Shown: positions 57,901 through 64,000 of the stretch, piece after piece
Layout of the letters: each line of letters opens with the position of its first letter
Position numbering within the stretch: position 1 is the first letter of the stretch
Source: Brachypterus glaber
Taxonomy: Eukaryota; Arthropoda; Insecta; Coleoptera; Kateretidae
Direction: 5' to 3'
Assembly: GCA_958510825.1 (NCBI GenBank)
Contig: OY294047.1
Location: forward strand, 1,364,001-1,428,000
Length of the DNA: 64,000 nt
The notes under the pieces: generated by a model
Database searches by the model: none
What the model was told of the DNA's origin: nothing
The model's input: only the letters and a program-made list of their open reading frames with translations
Translations under genes and position numbers: made by a program

Positions 57901-58265
57901 AGTTGGAACCGGATTCTCGGGAAATGTATTTTAAGGATTTAGTTGGGTTAAAAGACATTTTTGCGGATGTAAAAACTAAATTGCATGAAGCATACGAGCG
58001 AAATAGAAGAGCCTATAACCTTAGAAAGCGTGACGTAACGTTCACGATAGGTGAGAAGGTATGGAAAAGAAATAAAGTTCTTTCCAGCGCAGTAAATTAT
58101 TTTGCGTCAAAATTAGCGCCTAAGTACGTGTTATGTAAGATAATAGGTAAAAAGTCAAATTTGGTTTATGTGTTACAGGATAAAAACGGTCAATCCATTG
58201 GAGACTGGCACGTTAAAGATCTTAAGAAATATTTGGGTTCGAATAGTGATGTATCCGTCGGATAA
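54954..58265 (+). CDS. pol: Pol polyprotein: protease, RT, RNase H, integrase
   Basis: Open frame of 1,103 residues, expressed by -1 frameshift from gag; it has no ATG at its beginning (counting here starts at TTG 54954). Protease: LIDTGANCSVIG with catalytic Asp87. Reverse transcriptase: STIDLKKAFWQIPL (Asp330) and YLDDIIIVSS (Asp395, Asp396). RNase H: QCDASNVGLGAVL (Asp545), TGEKECLAL (Glu586), TDHSSLKYL (Asp611). Integrase: an HHCC zinc-binding region (ECHDDPLAAHMG to CCKICAEQK) and a core with Asp817, Asp877 and Glu913, spacing D-59-D-35-E. The C-terminus ends with WHVKDLKKYLG and has no chromodomain. Every catalytic residue is present with no stop or frameshift, so the enzyme set looks functional. 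Short minus-strand frames inside it are shadows. Confidence 0.97.
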   Translation: MSKKCRAVVGNPGRRSLLHKAIPDSKITSSYEDNWFNWTIWLEKVKAFYKNHLISLVNLNPFENLPNDNRPYIKASIANKQIVALIDTGANCSVIGNLGISLIKSLNLEICNSSIPYVTTADKAHQKVLGFVELPITVNDTVNVLKILVVPTLQTEFIFGVDFLKQFSISLSFENNSWKFLNKVEINSINSSNEFGILELSSDQEHLANKVKDLFKELKKDKLGCTHIMKHDIDTGDNKPFKMRQYQMSPYMQEILVKELKDMLAQGVVSPSNSDYNSPVLLVKKSDGSHRLCFDGRKLNAQTKKDSYPLPKIDRILSMLGKARYISTIDLKKAFWQIPLTERSKEKCAFTVPGYGLFHFNRMCFGLANAAQRQQRLMDKLFGAAFEPYIFVYLDDIIIVSSSFEEHIRLLKEVYRILKEANLTINFDKCKFFRKSLKYLGFVLDREGLRTDIEKVQDMLNYKRPSTTTEIKRFIGLCSWYRRFVKNFATLVAPLNALLKGLGKKQPIKWNNEAEVAFVKIKEALVSAPVLTSARYDLVFTIQCDASNVGLGAVLTQVQEGKEKVIAYASRTLSRSERNFSTGEKECLALLFAIDRFRGYIEGVRFNVITDHSSLKYLANFKDPTGRIARWAVKLQQYDMNITYRKGSLQVVPDALSRAFEEVEPEKPVFPSVNLISFDSEQYGKDEYYVSLREKILKSPNQYKEYRIVEDKIYKFDRSNLGIKTNIKEWKLLVPRLCRVLVMKECHDDPLAAHMGFYKTFNRVSQEYFWPRMRSDILKYVKCCKICAEQKVPNYARHGLMGKEKNISFPWQCISTDFIGPLPRSNGGFCYLLVVSDWFTKYTLLQPLKTATAQGVIKFIENQVFLIYGVPQYIIVDNGTQFAGKAFKKLADDYQVQKIWYNAKFHSQVNPTERQNRTVETAIRSYIKENHREWDKNIGKIGLALRTAVNEVHGHSPAFLNFGRIVPLTGAYYGKVSSTQDVELEPDSREMYFKDLVGLKDIFADVKTKLHEAYERNRRAYNLRKRDVTFTIGEKVWKRNKVLSSAVNYFASKLAPKYVLCKIIGKKSNLVYVLQDKNGQSIGDWHVKDLKKYLGSNSDVSVG
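54960..54966 (+). promoter_or_regulatory. Putative -1 ribosomal frameshift site
   Basis: Seven A residues followed by T (54959-54966), read in the Gag frame as CAA AAA AAT. The heptamer A AAA AAT fits the X XXY YYZ rule, and slippage by -1 moves ribosomes into the pol frame, which is open from 54954. The Gag stop TAG is at 54976. No downstream pseudoknot was tested. Confidence 0.75.
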
Positions 58266-59085
58266 CTGCATGCATGAGTTTTTAAATTTCAGAAAGAAAA
58301 ATAAAACCGTTAATTGTAAATATTAGCTAAGAGTGAGTAAAAGTCAAGTGTAAATAGTTAAATTTTATTTTAAATAAAATAAAGTCAAATATTGTAAAAA
58401 AAAAAAATATTTTCTTTGATGCTCGAGGGATCAGGTCTAGAACTGATTGCTGCGACATTTTAGTAGATGGGTGTAGAGTGAGTGTTCTTCAGTTTTGATT
58501 GAGATCTTGATTAGAATACCTGAAAAATTAAAAGGTTAATAACGGTCAAAACTATGGACTAAAAAGTTTTTGGACTTAGTGTCAATAATAAGGATTATTG
58601 ATATTAAAAAGTCATTGTTGTTGAATTTTAGTTAATAAGAATTTTCCCGATTATGTAACTTCCCGATTGTGTAACTATAACTCGATTGTGTCAATTCATG
58701 GATTTGTCCCTAGTAAATAGGCGTGTGGTACGCGTAGATATCAGGCTTAACTAAAAATTCAATAAAAATGCATTCAATAACAAGTTCAATAAACATTGAT
58801 TCAATATTGATTCATAAAAATTGGATAGAAATGCAATGAAAAATAAATAAATATTTTTATTTTTGTATATATTCGGAAAGGGGAATAAAGCTACAATAAA
58901 TAATAAGTAAATTTAATAGTTTTTGGTTACAGAATCAGAATATGCTAGTAGCATAAGTTAGGAGTAATTTTTTTTGGTTAAGGGGTTATTCTTTGTGATA
59001 TTGTAATGTTCTATTTAGAGTTAACTATTGGAGTTTATACTCTGGGTTAAAAAATATTTTTGGGAATAAATATTTTTTATTTATT
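58266..59085 (+). other. 3' untranslated region of the retrotransposon, no env
   Basis: AT-rich, with no open frame above about 60 codons on the plus strand. An A-run at about 58397 follows AATAAAGTC, possibly a cryptic polyadenylation site. The lack of an envelope gene makes this a non-infectious type of element. Confidence 0.8.
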
Positions 59086-59096
59086 CGGAGGAGGGC
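59086..59096 (+). promoter_or_regulatory. Polypurine tract
   Basis: CGGAGGAGGGC ends two bases before the 3' LTR. The purine run GGAGGAGGG (59087-59095) would prime plus-strand DNA synthesis. Confidence 0.85.
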
Positions 59097-59098
59097 TG

Positions 59099-61402
59099 TG
59101 TAGCAGTTATGACTGCCACTGTTTTTAAAGATTACCTGATCTGTGTCACGTAATCATACGATGTTACCATTTTTTCAGAAGTTAGTATTTCTTTCTATTT
59201 GCACATATAAGATTGAGTACAGACTTATTGTATGGTCTTGTGGAAGTCTTGCGATGGTCCTTGATTCCATTTGCTGGGTCATTTTTCTTTTATTACAGAA
59301 TTTGTCTTATTTTTGGTGTTTACTTTTGATAGCCTAAAATATAATAACAAACGTCTAGTAATCTACTACATTCAGTACTTGAGTTAGCTACTGATGTTTT
59401 TCAGCTAGTCTTACCTTTTTAATCACAGCTAAAGCTTCTGGAAGTCGGATAAAATCATTATCAAAGATTGTTTACCTAATTTTGAGGTTAGTTTTACTTC
59501 TACCTGCATTCAGGTATACAGTATGCATTGCATGGTCAGCTGATGACTTCAAGTTGGTTTATTTTCGTCGTATCATTTCTTAAACCATATGAAACGATTG
59601 TTAGATGTATGGCTAGGCATTTTAAACTTATTTAGAGTATTCTTTTTCTTTATTTTCAAGTATTATGGGGATTATGAATAGATGTTTTTTGTGTTGCCTA
59701 CCCTCAAAATCGATTTGTTGTTCGTAGTTCCAAGTTTCGCCACGGGGGGAGTTTTGTACCTTGCCGGAGTTGAAGGGAGTGGCGTTCTTTTTCAAAACGA
59801 CAAGCAATGGCGTTCAGGTCGTAAAATCAGAATCTGATTTTTGTGAAACCATCCGTGGTTTATGTTTGTGTAAAAATGTTGCAATAAGTTTGTAATGAAG
59901 TGTAGTATAATCCTACGTAATTAGTTCAAGCAGTTTTAATGGAAATTCCTCAATATTCATCTTTCAAAGTAAGTCGCTTTTTGGTTACCTAAGTTACAAG
60001 TGTTTAACACGTTGTTTTCTTTATTTTCATTAGAGGCGTACAGATGAAGGCTTCAGGCTGCAGAGTATTCTAGTATTCAGCACTTACTGCTCCAATTAAT
60101 TCAGTTTTGGACTGGGTAAGTTTATTTTAAATCTAATTACGGATTTCGATTTTTCATATCGATGGCTGAGTTCTAAAGTCGCTGTTCTTTCTTTCTAGAT
60201 TGTTGGTGAAGCTTTTCCATTTCTGTTCTAACGTTCTTCGAATGTTTTGACGATACCTCTATCCCAAATTTTATGAATATTGTTGGTGAAGTTTTTATAT
60301 TTTACAACGTTACCGTTATCTCAAATTTTACGAGTATCGATGGCGAAGCTTTCCATTTCAACTTTAACTTCAATTTTCATTGAGGTGTTCTTCAATTTTC
60401 CACATTAGTTTTCAAGAGTTTTCAAGATTTTTCAAGATGTTCAGTAAATTGCAGTACCGTTTTTAAGCCAAGAGGTTTACAAACGTTTCAATGGATCCTC
60501 AAGCGTTTGAGTTTCAAACGTGTTCAAATTTGTAAGGAGTTCTCAAGGCAAGGACAAGGAAATGTTCTGCACAGTGACGTACATCATCAGGGAGTGGGAC
60601 AACGTATTTGGTCGTTCCAGGGACAACTTTAATTAACAGGTTTTTATAGTTTTAGTGTAAATAATGAAAATGCGGTTTACTATATTTATTTTTGGTAAAA
60701 TATCCAAGTTCTCAAATTTTGATATTTATTAAGGTGCTCTATTTTATTATGAATATTCTAGGTTGGTTTGTAAACAAAGTTGCAACTTTGGGCAGTACGC
60801 CTAGATTACTATTTTTCACTTATTAACACATACCTTATATTACTGTTTTTATTTAGGTTATTCACCATAATAATTTTGGTATACATATTTTAACATTTTT
60901 GCAATAGGGTAGTTCACCACATTTTTTTTTATATTTCGCAATGGGGTCTTTTCACCATACTTTTGGTAATTTATAATTTTATTTTTATTAATATGATTAA
61001 TTAAAGTTGTCTACTTGTCATTTTAAATAAACATTGTAACAGCACATATTTGAGTTTTTGTTTAAATTATAATCAACACAAGATATACAAATCTATTCAA
61101 ATCATAGTTATTTTTCAGGTTTATACATGCTGTAAAAGATAATTAATATTCTAGTACATTATTTTTTATGTGTTTGAATCTTAACACATAAACTGCCAAG
61201 CACATGTATGTTTACAAGATTCTGGCGCCCAAGGTGTTAAACTAAGCTTATTATCATAATTTTTAATCCATGAACCCCTGTGCCCGTACTGATGCCAGTT
61301 AGCCGATCGCAACCGTACATTTTCTTTTCTATAATAAGTAACCAGGGCAGCGCCTGATAATTTTTTAGTTTTTACTTATTCTAGACAGGAAAACGCGGTA
61401 CA
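59099..61402 (+). repeat. 3' LTR, 2,304 bp
   Basis: Every landmark sits exactly 8,852 bases after its 5' LTR equivalent, so there are no indels, and I saw no substitution on reading through. Ends CGCGGTACA before CTAT. Confidence 0.95.
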
Positions 61403-61415
61403 CTATTAATACTCC

Positions 61416-62387
61416 CGAGGGGCTGACCGCGAGGAACTCTTTTGTACAAGTCAAAGGAACTCAGGAGGAACTCCGAAGAACTCTGGAGGAACTCCGAGGA
61501 ACTCTGGGGAACTCTCGAGGAACTCTTTGCAAAAAGGAACTCTTTTGTACAAATTTCGGATGCGGTCAGAAACAATTATTATTTATTACCCATGCGGATT
61601 AACGTTTTTATTTTTAAACTAGATTATCAAAACATCCTACCTTTGGACGCCAACTTTTTTTTGAAGGGGTGCCAAGATTGATAGAAATCGTCAGCGACAA
61701 ACCTCTTTTTCCTGAAGGTAATTTATTTTGGGGCGCTAAATTTGGTTCTGAAGGGCGCCAAGTTTGGTAGAAACTGGCAGGGACAAAGCATTTTATCTTT
61801 TTTGGGGCGCCAACTTTTGTTTCGAAGGGGCACCAAGTTTGGTAGAAATCGCCAGGGACAAAGCTTTTTTTCCTGAAGGTAATTTTGGGGCGCTAAATTT
61901 TGTTTCGAAGTTTGGTAGAAACCGTCAGTCAGGGACAAAGCTCCTTTTTCTTGAAGGTAATTTTGGGGCGCCAAGTTTGGTAGAAACCGTCAGGGACAAA
62001 GCTTTTTGTCCTGAATTATTTTGGGGGCGCCAAGCCAAATTTTGTTTCGAAGGGGCGCCAAGTTTGGTAGAAACCGTCAGGGACAAAGCTTTTTTTCATG
62101 AAGGTAGTTTTTGGGCGCCCTAACTTCTTTTTTTGTAGGGCGCCCAGTTTGGTTGAAACCGCCAGGGACAAAGCTTTTTTTTGAGGGTGCCTTATTGGCA
62201 GTAGTGCTTGCATAGCGCGGTAATTTCTACGGCTTATTTGCCTCCTTCCAGAGAGGAACTCTTAAGGAACACAGGAGGAACTCCCAAGGAACTCTGTAGG
62301 AACTCCGAGGAACTCCGAAGGAACTCTGAGGAACTCTTTGCAAAAAGGAACTCTTTTGTACAAATTTCAGACACGGTCAGCCCCTCG
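61416..62387. mobile_element. 972-bp non-autonomous element, 8-bp duplication
   Basis: CGAGGGGCTGACCG(C/T)G is inverted at the two ends. AATACTCC is exact outside (61408-61415, 62388-62395). Next to each end is an array of GGAACTC-containing units (61430-61550; 62255-62360), each followed by GGAACTCTTTTGTACAAATT and GGTCAG. The middle (61640-62200) is about nine imperfect tandem copies built on GGGGCGCCAAGTTTGGTAGA and CAGGGACAAAGC. The 8-bp duplication suggests hAT-type mobilisation. Repeat-derived open frames on both strands are not genes. Confidence 0.88.
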
Positions 62388-62395
62388 AATACTCC

Positions 62396-63260
62396 TAAGC
62401 ATTTTATTTATTTATGATTATAAAGTTTTACCTCGGTTACTGTCTAAGCTGGATTATTCACTTTTGGCATAATAAATCTCCATGATTTAAATTAAAGGCG
62501 CCTTCCTTAGGCCATATCTTAAACTAAGTTTTGTAAATATGAAAATCTGCTGCGGAAATTCCAGTGTTAAACATAAACGCTTTTACAAATAAAAAGCTTT
62601 ATCTGAAGTTTAAATAGTGGTAATAGCTTTTTATAAAGTTACACGGTAAAAAATCTCTTTAAATCTATTTAACTGCAATTTTCTCGAAAACGGTTAGTTC
62701 TACGGTACTAAGAGTACTCTTTTTTATGTATTTTTAACTAAAAAATCATATTTTATTGAGAAAATGTCAAAAAAAGTTTTGGACAAAAAAGTGACACAGC
62801 CACCCCCCCCCCATTTTACACGTCCCTGGTTAAAATTACCAAATAAAAATTACATAAAATGACAGCCTTTATCAATTTTAAGGCATGTGCAAAAATCCGT
62901 TACTGTGATTTATAGGGTAAAAGACATATTAAATAAAAACTCTTTTTTAGGGGCACTCTAACAAGGGCCGTAGCTTCCTTAGGGCTCGTTGCCGGACCAA
63001 CCTTTACTTTTTTTCGTATTTTTGTATGGAGAATCACGTCTAAAATTTATCTACGCGAGTTCTGGAACACCCTGTATTTTACTAGCAAATTACGCTTTTT
63101 ATACGTAGTTTACCTAGTAAGTAGTTAGTGCCTATTTCCCACCCGTTGCCTATGGCAACGGATGGAAATTGATAATAAGGTGATTTTTCATTTTACAACG
63201 TCAAACACATAACCTCAAATTGACAAACTAATTTAAGATAATTTTTGCGTTTTTTGGATG
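62396..63260. repeat. Non-coding; dispersed repeat relic at 62770-63080
   Basis: Landmarks AGCCACCCCCC, ACGTCCCTGGTTAAAATTAC, AATAAAAATTACATAAAATG, GGGCCGTAGCTTCCTTAGGG and GGAACACCCTGTATTTT match 6730-7005 and, more weakly, 1150-1290 and 48210-48390. This is the best preserved member. No gene. Confidence 0.5.
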
Positions 63261-63264
63261 TTTA

Positions 63265-63412
63265 GGTGTTAGGTCGTAGGAAAAATAGCATACGCACCTC
63301 GACGCAAACCATTTCAGTGCACATCGAGTGCTTTTTTTACTCGGCTGCGCCTCGTAAAACACTCTCGTGCACTAAAAACTGGGTTCGCGTACACGGTGAG
63401 TAATATACTACT
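63265..63412. repeat. CpG-core quasi-palindrome, inverted orientation
   Basis: GCGTACACGGTGAGTA-type right arm pairs with TAGCATACGCACCTCG on the left. CAGTGCAC/GTGCACT, CGAGTG/CACTCT and a core TACTCGGCTGCGCCTCGTAA complete it. The left flank AGGTCGTAGGAAAAATAGCA is the inverse of the TTTTTTCTACGA flank at 48990. Confidence 0.8.
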
Positions 63413-63639
63413 GTCTTAAGCTAGGCACATTACTACCTTCGAGGTAGTACCTCGCGCTCTTTCCCACTCTATGATTATTAACGGGAAAGTGGGAGGGACA
63501 TATGTACAGTGGTCATACAAATCGCGTTAAATCCACTTTCAGCACATTCTTCTTTTATGACGATTTTTAGATTTTGTGTGAGTTACATCCATGGGTGAAC
63601 TCAGAATCCAGCCAACTTCTTAAAAATGTCATCAATAAG
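63413..63639. other. Short non-coding spacer
   Basis: Small hairpins only (ACTACCTTCGAGGTAGT at 63432-63448; CTTTCCCACT with GGGAAAGTGGGAG near 63482-63494). No gene. Confidence 0.4.
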
Positions 63640-64000
63640 ATGTTTTTCTATTTTGCAACTCTTATAAGCTCATAATCACACGCATTTTGCGTGTTCTTAC
63701 AGGCCCATAAGAGGTCTGTACTTTTTGTCCTTTTGGGTTGGCAACAGACCTGGCCTATCGCTTGACGTTTTCCGTGCAAATGTCAATGTCGCTTTAAAGT
63801 TGAATTTTCTACAAAATTTTGTGTTTAGGTTATTTTTACTATGTTAAAATTGTGACTTAGTTAATAGCAGTAAAAAAAAGAAGAGATGACTATAAAATAT
63901 ATCAAAATATTATTTGTTCTTAGAATTTTAAACATGGTGTAAACTGTAATGCCAATCCCAAACGAAAATCCCTAAATCAGTCATCAATTTAAATGTATTT
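63640..64000 (-). repeat. Inverted copy of the 26600-26960 repeat
   Basis: Reverse complement of the unit 3 tail from CTTATAAGAGTCGCAAAATA back to GATGACTGATTTAGGGATTT, with scattered differences. It runs to the window end, so the copy may be incomplete. Confidence 0.8.

Larger units (their letters stand above)
50247..61402 (+). mobile_element. Full-length Ty3/Gypsy LTR retrotransposon
   Basis: An 11,156-bp element in order LTR, primer binding site, leader, gag, pol (PR-RT-RNase H-IN), 3' untranslated region, polypurine tract, LTR. The order IN after RNase H and the DD35E integrase place it in Ty3/Gypsy. CTAT is duplicated outside (50243-50246, 61403-61406). The LTRs have the same length and I saw no mismatch between them, and both genes are open, so it is young and may be active. 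There is no env frame in the 833 bases between pol and the 3' LTR. Long LTRs plus a tRNA-Lys-like primer site recall the Ulysses/Osvaldo/Woot type of insect elements (inference). Confidence 0.97.

Noticed and set aside
57900..58265. Chromodomain at the integrase C-terminus
   Set aside because: The tail ends with WHVKDLKKYLG shortly after the core-proximal domain and shows no chromodomain aromatic pattern.
58266..59085. Possible env gene after pol
   Set aside because: No open frame of meaningful length, no signal peptide and no membrane segment in this interval.
61723..62213. Several overlapping open frames with repeated peptides (61764-62123 plus and others)
   Set aside because: They are translations of the tandem repeat inside the 972-bp element, open on both strands, so repeat structure explains them.

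Overview
This window looks like intergenic, transposon-packed DNA from an arthropod nuclear genome, most likely an insect and possibly a beetle. It is strongly AT-rich, full of TA-flanked and 8-bp-duplication MITEs, foldback elements and microsatellites. It carries one full-length Ty3/Gypsy retrotransposon and one 5'-truncated non-LTR retrotransposon. I found no convincing host gene, tRNA, rRNA or CRISPR array. The species is inference only.

Positions 1-4360 hold small nested foldback and MITE-like elements. Positions 4361-33730 form a mosaic tandem array of four large units that share one head segment (A): A-B-C (4361-9730), A-B-C (9731-15075), A-D-C (15076-27161) and A-D (27162-33730, then different sequence). 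Copies of the same type are near-identical by eye. The third unit carries two insertions that are cleanly absent from the fourth: a 425-bp TA-flanked MITE, and a truncated non-LTR element that itself hosts a 1.48-kb TA-flanked inverted-repeat element. The fourth unit therefore supplies empty sites.

Positions 33731-50242 are a mixed field of dispersed repeats. They include a 254-bp MITE family (one single copy and one head-to-tail trimer, both with 8-bp target duplications), a repeated double-hairpin element, a TA-flanked MITE with a 49-bp tandem array, and several quasi-palindromes with CpG-rich cores and a common T-rich flank.

Positions 50247-61402 are an apparently intact Ty3/Gypsy retrotransposon of 11,156 bp. 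It has two 2,304-bp LTRs that look identical, a CTAT target duplication, a tRNA-Lys-like primer binding site, gag with two zinc knuckles, and pol (protease, reverse transcriptase, RNase H, DD35E integrase) in the -1 frame behind an A-rich slippery site. A polypurine tract precedes the 3' LTR and there is no env. Gag would form the particle, and the frameshift would supply the Pol enzymes that copy and integrate the RNA. The element sits beside a 972-bp element with an 8-bp duplication (61416-62387). The last 1.6 kb returns to dispersed repeats, including an inverted copy of the tail of the third array unit.

The least explained items are the mosaic array, the quasi-palindrome family with its shared flank, the trimeric MITE, and the repeat array and intron-like segments in the 5' part of the retrotransposon.
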